A stretch of DNA of 64,000 nucleotides from Microbacterium trichothecenolyticum (GTDB lineage Bacteria; Actinomycetota; Actinomycetes; Actinomycetales; Microbacteriaceae): the NCBI RefSeq assembly GCF_000956465.1, contig NZ_JYJA01000041.1:305678-369677 (forward strand). Direction: 5' to 3'. The position numbers and the translations under genes are program-made. Under the pieces are notes generated by a model. It did no database searches and was not told the origin of the DNA. It saw only the letters and a program-made list of their open reading frames with translations. The first letter of the stretch is position 1; the number at the start of each line of letters is the position of its first letter. Shown in pieces: positions 36,591 to 44,784 of this stretch.

Positions 36591-37330
36591 GCGCGCGCAT
36601 CAATCCGGACTCGCCTGTCGTCGCGGTCGTCGCGGTCGTCGCGACCGCCGGGCTCGCGATCACGTCGTTCCTGCTCTCGTACGCGGGGCTCGGCGCGGCG
36701 GCCGAGTGGGCTCACGTGTCGGGGTGGCTCGCGTGGGCGGTGCCGGTGACGATCGACGGCTCGATCCTCGTCTACACGCTGGCGGCGTTCGTGTTCCGGC
36801 ACCGCGGCGAGTCGGCGCGGCTCGCGTGGGCGTCGCTGGCGACGTTCGCGTCGCTGTCGGTGATCGCGAACGGCGTGCACGCGTGGGACGACGCGCCCGA
36901 GGCGCTGCGGACCGGGATCGGGGTGGTCGTCGCCGGCCTGGCGCCGATCGCGGTGCTCATCACGACGCACACGCTGATGCGACTGGTCATCGCGCCGCCG
37001 GCGGTGGATGCCGTGCCGGCCGAGGCCGCGCCCTCCGTGGAAGCTGTCGAGGGGTCGCCAAGTCCACTCGAGAGCAGCCAGGGCGAGCCGTCCGAGTTCA
37101 TGGTCGCGATGCAGGCGTTCCACCTCGCGCACGCCGCCCGCGAGGTGCCCGCGGTCGGCGTCGACGAGCGCAACCACCGCATCCGGGAACTCCGCGCGGA
37201 GGGCAAGCCACTGTCGGCGATCGCGGACGAGGTCGGCGTCTCGAAGTCGACGGTGTCGCGCGTGCTGAACCCACCAGGTGCGGATGCCGAACCCGAGGTA
37301 GATGAGCACCCGATGCTCGTCGCGGTCTGA
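36587..37330 (+). CDS. DUF2637-type membrane protein with cytoplasmic helix-turn-helix
   Basis: 247-aa protein. Four membrane helices (about 10-35, 45-70, 79-100, 108-133), then an Ala/Glu/Pro linker and an HTH at ~197-228 (GKPLSAIADEVGVSKSTVSR). DUF2637 proteins are common in actinobacterial mobile elements next to integrase genes; their role is not established. The HTH resembles the one at the end of the integrase. GTG start overlaps the preceding stop by 4 bp. A hairpin follows. Confidence 0.82.
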   Translation: MSARINPDSPVVAVVAVVATAGLAITSFLLSYAGLGAAAEWAHVSGWLAWAVPVTIDGSILVYTLAAFVFRHRGESARLAWASLATFASLSVIANGVHAWDDAPEALRTGIGVVVAGLAPIAVLITTHTLMRLVIAPPAVDAVPAEAAPSVEAVEGSPSPLESSQGEPSEFMVAMQAFHLAHAAREVPAVGVDERNHRIRELRAEGKPLSAIADEVGVSKSTVSRVLNPPGADAEPEVDEHPMLVAV

Positions 37331-37349
37331 GCCCGGGACACGACAAAGC

Positions 37350-37390
37350 GGCCCCTCCGAGCCCATCGCGAGGATGAGCCCGGAGGGGCC
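37350..37390 (+). terminator. Hairpin after the integrase operon
   Basis: 10-bp stem GGCCCCTCCG/CGGAGGGGCC (37350-37359 / 37381-37390) with a 21-nt loop, 20 bp past the DUF2637 stop. The loop is long, so efficiency is uncertain. Confidence 0.6.
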
Positions 37391-37477
37391 TGGGAGACGA
37401 ATCAGTGAGTGGCGAAAGGTATTGATGTGACAGGTGTGGTTACGTCGCCGAAACGGCGGTGCAGTACTCTCCCCCAC

Positions 37478-38665
37478 GTGACGAATAGCGTGCGGCGTCC
37501 CGAGTTCCCCTATCTCGACGGTCTGCGGGGTGCCTCAGCGATGCTCGTGGTGGCCTACCACGCGTTCCTCTTCACGGGCCACACAGGCGACGCCGCCGAG
37601 GCGATGCCGCTGTGGGAACTCGTCATCGGAATGGGCTACATCGGCGTCGCCGTGTTCATCGTCCTCTCGGGGTACGTGCTGATGCTCCCCGTGACGATGA
37701 CGCCCGACCTCACGTTCCGAGGCGGGATGGGGAGGTTCTTCAAGCGCCGCGCGCGCCGCATCCTCCCGCCCTACTACGCGGCGCTGCTGTTCGGACTGCT
37801 GCTGATCTTCCTGGTCCCGGTGATGAGCCAGCCGGCGGACACCGCGTGGGACTCGAAGCTTCCCGTCACGATCGGTGGGCTCGTCTCGCACCTCCTGCTC
37901 GTACAGGACTTCTCCCCGGAGTGGATTTTCCAGATCAACGGTCCGCTGTGGAGCGTCGCGGTGGAGTGGCAAATCTACTTCGTCATGGCTCTGGCCCTGC
38001 TCCCGCTCTGGCGGCGCATCCCGGCCCCCGCGATCGTCTCCGTGCTCCTGGTCGTCACCGTCGCGTCCGACTTCCTCAACATCGGCGCGTTCATCCATCC
38101 GTGGTTCGTCGCGCTGTTCGCGTGCGGCATGTGGGCGGCGCAACTCACATTCTCCGTCCGCGCACCGAAGCGGCTCGGGCTTCTCGTGCTCGCGACGGCC
38201 GCCGTGTCGGTCGCGCTCATGCTCGGCACGAAGGTGGTCGGGCTCCCGACGACGGCGATCGCCGAGACGACGGCCGGGATCACGGTGGCGCTCGCGCTCG
38301 TCTGGCTCGGCCGCCGCGAGGTCGCCGGACGCCCGGCGGCGATAAGCCGGTTCTTCCGGGCCCGTCCGATGATGTTCCTTGGGCTCATCTCGTACAGCGT
38401 GTACCTCTTCCACAGCCCGATCCTGGCGCTCGGGAATCTCCTGCTGCTCCCGCTCGGGCTACCTACCGTCGTGCAGTACCTCGTGATGACGTTCGCGTGC
38501 ATCCCAGTCGCCGTGTTCGTGTCCTGGCTGATGTTCCTGCTTGTCGAGCGGCACTTCCTCAACACGCGTCAGAAGCACGCCACGACCGAGCTCGCCGAGC
38601 AGCGGCCCGCGACGCACACTGAGGACGCGGCCGCGCCGAGCGAGACGAGCGACACGCGCGCCTGA
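37478..38665 (+). CDS. Prophage acyltransferase-3 family membrane protein (candidate lysogenic conversion)
   Basis: 395-aa integral membrane acyltransferase with about ten helices. Signature segments are FPYLDGLRGASAMLVVAYHAF with its catalytic His, GVAVFIVLSGYVL, RRARRILPPYY, WSVAVEWQIYF and YSVYLFHSP. Related to OafA/WecH O-acetyltransferases but lacks the SGNH domain of the host gene at 5869. Sited between integrase operon and late genes, a usual cargo position. No Shine-Dalgarno; TACTCT (37465-37470) ends 7 nt before the GTG, so leaderless expression is likely. An upstream GTG at 37409 is an alternative start. Confidence 0.88.
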   Translation: MTNSVRRPEFPYLDGLRGASAMLVVAYHAFLFTGHTGDAAEAMPLWELVIGMGYIGVAVFIVLSGYVLMLPVTMTPDLTFRGGMGRFFKRRARRILPPYYAALLFGLLLIFLVPVMSQPADTAWDSKLPVTIGGLVSHLLLVQDFSPEWIFQINGPLWSVAVEWQIYFVMALALLPLWRRIPAPAIVSVLLVVTVASDFLNIGAFIHPWFVALFACGMWAAQLTFSVRAPKRLGLLVLATAAVSVALMLGTKVVGLPTTAIAETTAGITVALALVWLGRREVAGRPAAISRFFRARPMMFLGLISYSVYLFHSPILALGNLLLLPLGLPTVVQYLVMTFACIPVAVFVSWLMFLLVERHFLNTRQKHATTELAEQRPATHTEDAAAPSETSDTRA

Positions 38666-38672
38666 AACACAG

Positions 38673-38714
38673 AAACAGCCCCGGCCGGCACCGAAGTGCC
38701 AGCCGGGGCTGTTT
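38673..38714. terminator. Strong bidirectional terminator between convergent prophage units
   Basis: 13-bp outer stem AAACAGCCCCGGC (38673-38685 / 38702-38714) plus an inner GGCAC/GTGCC stem with a CGAA loop. The A-run on one side and T-run on the other make it a classic intrinsic terminator in both directions, between the acyltransferase stop (38665) and the tailspike stop (38721). Confidence 0.92.
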
Positions 38715-38720
38715 GCTTGC

Positions 38721-41408
38721 TCAGATCGACGCGGACCAGTTCAGCGCGACGTTCCCGACGCCGGCCGGACGAGCCGCCGCGTACGTGACGGTGATGTTCG
38801 TCGCATCGCTCGTCACGTAGAAGTCGGCCGCGGCATCCGCCGATCCCGGCGTGACCGTCACCGTGCGCGGGGCGCGTGACAGGCTATGCGGGATCGTGAA
38901 CGTCGTGCCGCCACCGTTCTGCGCGACCCGACCTTCCCAGCGCGCGTAGCGACGGGTCGCCGCCTCGAGCACCGGGTTCGATCCTGAGAAGTACGGGAGC
39001 TGCGGAGGCGTGCCGAGGACGTGCGTCGCCATGTAGCGGGTCACGTTCGGCCCGAACTCCCACGCGGAGGTCGACTGGAACGTCCCCGAGTAGTCGAGGA
39101 ACGCGGTCCAGACGTTGCCGGCGGTGTTGTCGCCGATCGACGAGTTCCCCGAGAAGATGACCTCGTTGATGTTTCCGCCGACCCCCGACGAGTCGCCGAC
39201 TACGCGCACCAGCGGGAAAGTCCCGTCGGTGTCGTAATTGAACGTGTTCTGCCCGAGGTACTTCAGCCCGCGGATCGTGCCCCCGGTCTTCACTTCCAGG
39301 TGCAGCTCGGGGCCGTGCACGCCTTCGAGGATGCAGTCGGTGATGGACACGTTGTGGATGTTCCCCGTGCCGGCATCGAGCACCACGAGGCCCTGAGCGG
39401 GCTTGCCGATGCCGTTCGCGCCGGCCCACGTGTGGATGCGGGAGATCATCACGTCGTTCACGTTGCCCGCGAGACGGATCGCCGCTCCCGTGGGGCCCAT
39501 CTCACGGAGCTCCCAATCGAACACCTTGTGGTCGAAGTAGGAGTCGATGAAGACGCAGTCGCCGATGTCGTTCTGTGCGACGACGCCCTTGCCCACCATG
39601 TACGAGTTCTGCCCGGCGAAGTGCACGCCGTTCACCGCGCCCCAGTAGACCTGACACGAGTCGATGAAGTTCCGTCGCGCCGCCGTCCGTACGACCGTGT
39701 TCGCGAGGTTCCGACCGTCGAGCGAGAGCCCGTAGATCGAACCGCCCGGAACACCCGGAGCGACGGACCCGCCACCACCGGTCACCCCGAGCTGCACCAG
39801 CCGGTCCATAGCCGCCGTCGCGCGGATCACCGATCCGAACCGGGGCGGCGACGACGTTGCGGGTGTCGTCCATCCCGCGTTCGGCTGCGAGTAGTCGAAG
39901 CCCTCGCCAACGATCTTCGCGCCGCCGGGCACGTGCGCCGTGACGCCCGCGATACCGATGACCCCAGCGGGGATCAGAAGCTCGCCACCACGCGCCGAGA
40001 GAAGCGCCATAGCGGCATTCCATTGGGCCGTCTGGTCGGTGAGGCTTGCGAGCGACGGGTTCTCGATGATGCCGCCGATGCGGTCATCGGTCCAGCGCAG
40101 CGCTCCCTCGGAGATCGAGATGGGCGCGTATCGCTCGTCGGCGTCGTCTCGGGTGATGCCGGCGATGCCGCTCGCGGGCGTGAACGTCGCCGCCTCGATG
40201 AGCGCAGCGATGCGGGCGTGCCCGGCGACGGTGTACCCAGTCCCGGAGGCAACCATGTGCGTCCCCGGCACCCACGAAGAGTCCGCCTGGGTGTCGATGA
40301 CCTTCACATGCGGGAACGCTGCGAGCACGCCGGCGGCGATCGTGTTGCCCTCGTCGATCCGAGCGTTCGATCCCGAGGTCGCGCCGGGAACGGCCGTGTA
40401 GTCGTTGAGGTAGGGGTTCTTGATGAACACGATGAGCGGGGGTGCCTCAGCCTGCACCAGCATCCCGTCTATCGTGAGCGACGTCGCGCCGGCGGTGCGG
40501 GTGAACCGGATGACGTGACCTCGGGCGGTGGGCGGCACACGCCAGGCGATCGGACCGGACACGCCTGCGGGGAGCGTCGCGCCGGTGCTGATCGTCTCGA
40601 GCAGCGCATCGCCGGCGGTGTGGTCGGTGACAGCGATCGTCGCGCCCGTGGCGTTGTTCGAGCCGCCGTACAAGATGTACGAGTCCTTGCCTGCCGGGGT
40701 CTGGACGTCGACGTACGCGCCGACCGACGACGTGTACTTGTTGTTGCCGGCCGACCAGTTCCCGTCGGCCGAGGTGCTGGACCACGCGCCCGAGTAGGTG
40801 AACGCGCCGTCGGTCTCTTCGACGCGCGTCTCAGCGCTCAACAGTGCGAGCATCGTCCGGAGCGAGCGCTGGAACTGTGCCGAGCGGCCTGTCGGCCAAT
40901 CGACGTGTCCCTGGTCGTAGAAGCCCATCCGGAGCACGACCATGTCGAACGAGTGCGGCGCGAACGGAACCGTGCGGACTGCGGAACGCACAAACGAGGT
41001 GCTGCCGGTGACGCCGTCGATCCGCTTGTTCGCGTCCGCGGTTCCCGGCCAGCCGGTGAGGCTGTGAGCACCGCCAAGGATCGCGCCGAAGTGCGGCGAA
41101 ACGGTCGAGTTGTCGCCGTAGGTGAGCAGGGAACCGCCCGTCGGAATCTGCGACTCGCCCGCGTCCGCGCTGATGCGGAGGTAGGTGTCGGAAGCCGCCT
41201 CAACGGTGAGCACATCGAGCCCCACCAGCGCAGCATCGACCATCGATGGGACGGTCGCCGCCACCGCGGCCGCGACAGCCGCCGGGACGCCGGCTGCGGC
41301 GAGCTCGGCCTGCTCGCGGGCGATCACCGCGGCGTCGCGCGCTGCGATCGCCGCCGGCGTCACGTCGCCCGTAGGCCCCTTGATCGTCGAAACCAGAACC
41401 TTAGGCAT
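38721..41408 (-). CDS. Large tailspike: SGNH-like domain plus right-handed beta-helix
   Basis: 895-aa virion protein, last gene of the late unit. N-terminal attachment region (1-75) with Ala-rich helix; SGNH-hydrolase-like fold at ~93-405 with a beta-sandwich-like insertion (~200-320); pectate-lyase-like beta-helix at ~455-800; and a short beta-rich C-terminal domain from ~845. Block I of the SGNH part reads YGDNST, so the catalytic Ser position of GDS is Asn100. Block V is near GYTVAGHARIA. Likely binds and perhaps trims cell-wall glycans. GGAGGT precedes the ATG at 41408. Confidence 0.82.
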   Translation of the reverse strand: MPKVLVSTIKGPTGDVTPAAIAARDAAVIAREQAELAAAGVPAAVAAAVAATVPSMVDAALVGLDVLTVEAASDTYLRISADAGESQIPTGGSLLTYGDNSTVSPHFGAILGGAHSLTGWPGTADANKRIDGVTGSTSFVRSAVRTVPFAPHSFDMVVLRMGFYDQGHVDWPTGRSAQFQRSLRTMLALLSAETRVEETDGAFTYSGAWSSTSADGNWSAGNNKYTSSVGAYVDVQTPAGKDSYILYGGSNNATGATIAVTDHTAGDALLETISTGATLPAGVSGPIAWRVPPTARGHVIRFTRTAGATSLTIDGMLVQAEAPPLIVFIKNPYLNDYTAVPGATSGSNARIDEGNTIAAGVLAAFPHVKVIDTQADSSWVPGTHMVASGTGYTVAGHARIAALIEAATFTPASGIAGITRDDADERYAPISISEGALRWTDDRIGGIIENPSLASLTDQTAQWNAAMALLSARGGELLIPAGVIGIAGVTAHVPGGAKIVGEGFDYSQPNAGWTTPATSSPPRFGSVIRATAAMDRLVQLGVTGGGGSVAPGVPGGSIYGLSLDGRNLANTVVRTAARRNFIDSCQVYWGAVNGVHFAGQNSYMVGKGVVAQNDIGDCVFIDSYFDHKVFDWELREMGPTGAAIRLAGNVNDVMISRIHTWAGANGIGKPAQGLVVLDAGTGNIHNVSITDCILEGVHGPELHLEVKTGGTIRGLKYLGQNTFNYDTDGTFPLVRVVGDSSGVGGNINEVIFSGNSSIGDNTAGNVWTAFLDYSGTFQSTSAWEFGPNVTRYMATHVLGTPPQLPYFSGSNPVLEAATRRYARWEGRVAQNGGGTTFTIPHSLSRAPRTVTVTPGSADAAADFYVTSDATNITVTYAAARPAGVGNVALNWSASI

Positions 41409-41835
41409 ATTCGTACCTCCATACGTCGCCGGAAACTGCGTCATACCCCCAGTCGCCGTTGACGGCGGTGGAGGGGAAATCGAGACCGCCGGTGAGATCC
41501 CACCAGTACGGCCCCGCGGTGCCGGCACCGTTGCCGCGGTTGAACAAGAGTTCGGTGTACGTCATCGACGACTCGTCGGGCGCAATGACCGTGAACCTGT
41601 CGATCGCGTCGCCGTCGAGGTCTTGTTCGATCGAGTAGGCGACGCCGTCAGGCGTCGGCGGCAACTGCCACGGTGATCCGTCGCGCGTCGGCACACCGGC
41701 GACGACGGCAACTGTGGCAAGTGCCGTCGTGACGAGGCCAGTCGAAGTGTCGAACGGGCGGCTCGCGCGGACGCGGAGCCAACCGTTCGCGGGCTTCCCC
41801 GACGAATCGAGGATCAGTCCTGAGATCAGGGGCAT
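41401..41835 (-). CDS. Small tail-associated protein
   Basis: 144-aa protein between the tailspike and a large minor tail protein, overlapping the tailspike start by 8 bp. N-terminal half has a beta-sandwich pattern (ISGLILDSSGKPANGWLRVR); the C-terminus is Trp/Tyr-rich (GDWGYDAVSGDVWRYEYA), similar to carbohydrate-facing repeats of phage fibres. Precise role unknown; a tip or adaptor protein is likely from position. Confidence 0.68.
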   Translation of the reverse strand: MPLISGLILDSSGKPANGWLRVRASRPFDTSTGLVTTALATVAVVAGVPTRDGSPWQLPPTPDGVAYSIEQDLDGDAIDRFTVIAPDESSMTYTELLFNRGNGAGTAGPYWWDLTGGLDFPSTAVNGDWGYDAVSGDVWRYEYA

Positions 41836-41837
41836 GG

Positions 41838-43592
41838 TCACTTCCCTCTTGTGGATTCGCTTACGGACCTCGCGAGGTGCCGCAGTTGGTCGCGCAGCCA
41901 GGTGCGCTTGGTGGACGGCACCGGGTAGCCGGAGACGACGCGCTCGGGAGCGCATTCGATCGTCACGGAGCCGGTCTTGTCGAACTGGATGCCGACGATG
42001 CGGACGCGGTTCCGACCCTTGGGGAGCCGGGGGTTCTCGCCGACGTTGATCGTGGCGTAGTCCCCCGGCCAGTACGTTCCGAGCCTCGGCACCTTGTCGC
42101 GCCGCGCGATGAGCGTGATCGTCTCGACGTGAGCCGAGCCGCGCACGACCTCTTCGTTCGCGTACGCCTGCAGCGTGCTGGACTGGACGACGCTCGATCG
42201 GCTCGTCACCGACTCGAGCAGCGGGAACCCAGCTTCCGTGAGTTCGTCGCGTTCGGCGACGGCTTCGATGCGGACCTGGTCGGGGCTGTACGGGACGACC
42301 TCGGAGCCTTCGGTGAGGCTGAACGCATCCCAGCGGATTTGACCGCCGGTACGCCCGTGGTACGCGCGGATGAACGCGTCCGACGTGTTGTCGGGGAGCG
42401 TGAACGTCACGGCGACGCGCAGTGCCGACCCGACGACGTTCGGCACCTGAGGCGACGTGACGATCGTCCACGGTGCCGTCGCGCCGGTGCGGTAATGCAC
42501 GACGAGAGCACGTTCGCGGGGTGCGTGGGACACGACGCCGCCCGAGAGCGTTTCCTTCACGTTGCCTGTCGCTGAGAACACGTAGGTCTTACCCGACTCC
42601 ATGCCGAGCCGCACCGATCCGACGTCGCCGCCGATCGACACGTAAGAGTCGGTGCTGGACGGCGAGTAGAGGTTGATGCTCTGCACGCCGTGGGCGGCCC
42701 AGGAACGATCCTGCTTGTCGAGCGTGCAGTTCCCCGCGGCAAACGCGGTCGCGTCCGATTCGGCAGACGAGTCCTGGATCATGTTCCGGAACGTCGCGCC
42801 GACCTCGAAGTCGCGGGAGGTCAGCTGGCTACCGTCTCTGTCAAGCGACACGACACGCGCGTGAGCGTCCGGAACCGACACGTCCCAGTAGTGGTCGTCG
42901 CCGGCCTGGGTGAGCTCAGGGGCACCGGTGAGCAGTTCCCACCGGATGCCGCGCCGGTCGTCGCGGAACTTGGGCCGCAGCGCGAACTCGGGACCGCCCT
43001 CGACCTGCGAGAGTTCGCGAAGCGCCTCGGCGACGAACTTGAGGTCCGCGCCAGGGTACTCGCGCTCGTGATCGCCGAGGAAGTCCGGCTCGAAGTCGAT
43101 CGGCAGGCCAGCGCCCGCATGGGCGATCGCCTGCTGCACGATCCGCTTCATGATCGTGCGAAGCGACAGCCCGGACCATCTCGAGGTCACGTCGCGCGGA
43201 AGCTGGCCGGCGGCGAGCACGGGGAGGATCACACGGTGGTCGAAGTACGACAGCAGCCCGTTCGCGACGATGCGGTCGCTCTTCGGGAACGTGAACGGGT
43301 CGCCCCAGATCGGGCCCGCTTCGACGATGACGTCGCCGTCACGGTTGCCCGGGGTCGTGCGCTCCACCCAAGCGAGCCAGTCGCGGCCCGGGACGAGCAG
43401 GTTCGGGAGGTCGACTCGGGTCTTCGTGACCGGGTCGACCATTGGGAGGTTCAGGTCGATGTCGAGCGAGCCGTCGTTGTTCAGCGGGAGCTCGAACGAG
43501 CCGCTGGACGCGGGAACGGCGCGGACGGTGATATCGCCCGCGCCGATCCCGCCACCGGCTACCAGACGCCCCCCGACGAGATAGCCGGCCAT
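41838..43592 (-). CDS. Minor tail protein (Gp37-like, baseplate/tip)
   Basis: 584-aa protein. N-terminal part (1-290) resembles siphovirus Gp37-type tail-tip proteins (DWLAWVERTTPGNRDGD, and LRTIMKRIVQQAIAH). A jelly-roll-like section (about 285-430) could bind carbohydrate, and the C-terminal third has the TLIARRDKVPRLG and YWPGDYATINVG strands of tail-tip barrels. It lies where the tail-tip lysin or adsorption protein usually sits. Family assignment is from overall resemblance. Confidence 0.7.
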   Translation of the reverse strand: MAGYLVGGRLVAGGGIGAGDITVRAVPASSGSFELPLNNDGSLDIDLNLPMVDPVTKTRVDLPNLLVPGRDWLAWVERTTPGNRDGDVIVEAGPIWGDPFTFPKSDRIVANGLLSYFDHRVILPVLAAGQLPRDVTSRWSGLSLRTIMKRIVQQAIAHAGAGLPIDFEPDFLGDHEREYPGADLKFVAEALRELSQVEGGPEFALRPKFRDDRRGIRWELLTGAPELTQAGDDHYWDVSVPDAHARVVSLDRDGSQLTSRDFEVGATFRNMIQDSSAESDATAFAAGNCTLDKQDRSWAAHGVQSINLYSPSSTDSYVSIGGDVGSVRLGMESGKTYVFSATGNVKETLSGGVVSHAPRERALVVHYRTGATAPWTIVTSPQVPNVVGSALRVAVTFTLPDNTSDAFIRAYHGRTGGQIRWDAFSLTEGSEVVPYSPDQVRIEAVAERDELTEAGFPLLESVTSRSSVVQSSTLQAYANEEVVRGSAHVETITLIARRDKVPRLGTYWPGDYATINVGENPRLPKGRNRVRIVGIQFDKTGSVTIECAPERVVSGYPVPSTKRTWLRDQLRHLARSVSESTRGK

Positions 43593-43596
43593 TCGG

Positions 43597-44076
43597 TCAG
43601 CCCTTCGCGTTCAGAGCGCGGTACTGACGGCGCGTGAGGTACGCACCCGTCTCGGCGTCGACCGGCACGGTCTGCACGTTCGCGATCGACAGCACGGACG
43701 ACAGGATCGTGACCGCGGCCGTCGCGACGCCGACGGCGTGCGATGCCTCACCGGTGCCCCAGAGGTTGAACGCGACACCGGCGGCTCCCGCGGCGGTCGC
43801 CGCGCTGTACACGAGCCCACGGCCGACGGTGTTCAGCCACTTCGCGGCATCCGACGCGCGGAGCAGCGTGAGGCCGAGCGCGCCCTGCGCGAGCACGAGC
43901 GCCGATCCCGCCGCGGCGAGCAGCGACGTCGACTGCGTCTCGCTGAGCCAGCCGACGGTGACGCCGAGCGCGCCGATCGCCGCGAGCGTGCCGTGCACGG
44001 CGGCGCGGCGTCCGTCGGTGAGCCACGCACGCGCCTTCTCGAGTCCCGCCTTCAGGCGGTCACGGAGTTTCGTCAT
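43597..44076 (-). CDS. Membrane protein of the lysis cassette (holin candidate)
   Basis: 159-aa protein with a basic N-terminus (MTKLRDRLKAGLEKAR) and three to four hydrophobic helices (~27-48, 50-74, 88-107, 112-133), ending in a cytoplasm-like tail. Size, topology and position two genes from the endolysin suit a holin that permeabilises the membrane at lysis. It overlaps the upstream gene by 17 bp. Confidence 0.65.
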   Translation of the reverse strand: MTKLRDRLKAGLEKARAWLTDGRRAAVHGTLAAIGALGVTVGWLSETQSTSLLAAAGSALVLAQGALGLTLLRASDAAKWLNTVGRGLVYSAATAAGAAGVAFNLWGTGEASHAVGVATAAVTILSSVLSIANVQTVPVDAETGAYLTRRQYRALNAKG

Positions 44077-44371
44077 CAGTGGGTTCCTTCTTTCGGTGGT
44101 AGGTCGGCCAGGGCGGGATGTCTTCGACTCGGATGCACGGCGCTTCGTACGCGAGCCGCCTCAGGTGCGATGCGTGCTCTTCCGCGAGACGACGCTTGTA
44201 CGCCTCGTCGTCGGCCACGGAGCGCACGCGGTCGATCTCTCGCCGTTGGCGCGCGGGACGGCCGGTGACGGCCTTCCAGAGTGCGGATGCGAGCTTCGGG
44301 ACGATCACGGTCGCGCCGACGGCACTCAAGACCGCGGCGATCGTGCGGACGGACTCGTCCAACGGCGTCAC
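44060..44371 (-). CDS. Small membrane-anchored protein of the lysis cassette
   Basis: 103-aa protein with one N-terminal hydrophobic helix (TIAAVLSAVGATVIVPKLAS) followed by a long charged helix (REIDRVRSVADDEAYKRRLAEEHA). Starts at GTG 44371, overlapping the preceding stop (GTGA). Single-span plus coiled-coil layout is similar to phage holin accessory or spanin-like proteins, but this is inference. Confidence 0.62.
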   Translation of the reverse strand: MTPLDESVRTIAAVLSAVGATVIVPKLASALWKAVTGRPARQRREIDRVRSVADDEAYKRRLAEEHASHLRRLAYEAPCIRVEDIPPWPTYHRKKEPTDDETP

Positions 44372-44784
44372 CCCCGGGGCTCGAAGTCGTGTCCTCGGAT
44401 CAGCGCCAGGCGAAGCACGAAGAGCAGGGCGGCGATCGCGAGCATCCCGAGCTGCGTGAGGCGGCTCCCGGGGCTGGCGATGTGGAGGGTGACGAGGACG
44501 ATCGTGTAGATGCCGATGCCGAACATGCAGGCGGCGACTGCGTATCGCTCGACCTCCCACCACCCCTGCAGGACGGTGGCCGCGCCGGCGAGCCCGCCGA
44601 TGATCCAGAAGAGCGACCACGCGACCGACAGAGTCGGCCCGAGAGCCCCTTCGATGGTCACCGGCGGGTCCGTCAGCGTGACGACGCCCGTTGTGAGGGT
44701 CACGATGTAGCCGGCGAGGAACAGAACGCGGATGAACCGCGGCTCCTTGATTCGGCCCCACATCGTGCGGGCGAGGCGGATCAC
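44368..44784 (-). CDS. Four-helix membrane protein next to endolysin
   Basis: 138-aa protein with four membrane helices (~18-36, 44-66, 76-97, 105-125). GTG start at 44784 overlaps the endolysin stop by 4 bp, so it is translated with the endolysin. A holin or membrane accessory role is likely from context; another start is the ATG seven codons later. Confidence 0.65.
   Translation of the reverse strand: MIRLARTMWGRIKEPRFIRVLFLAGYIVTLTTGVVTLTDPPVTIEGALGPTLSVAWSLFWIIGGLAGAATVLQGWWEVERYAVAACMFGIGIYTIVLVTLHIASPGSRLTQLGMLAIAALLFVLRLALIRGHDFEPRG

Noticed and set aside
39021..41462. 813-aa open frame antisense to the tailspike
   Set aside because: Arg-rich composition without motifs; the minus-strand gene has a strong ribosome binding site and domain structure.
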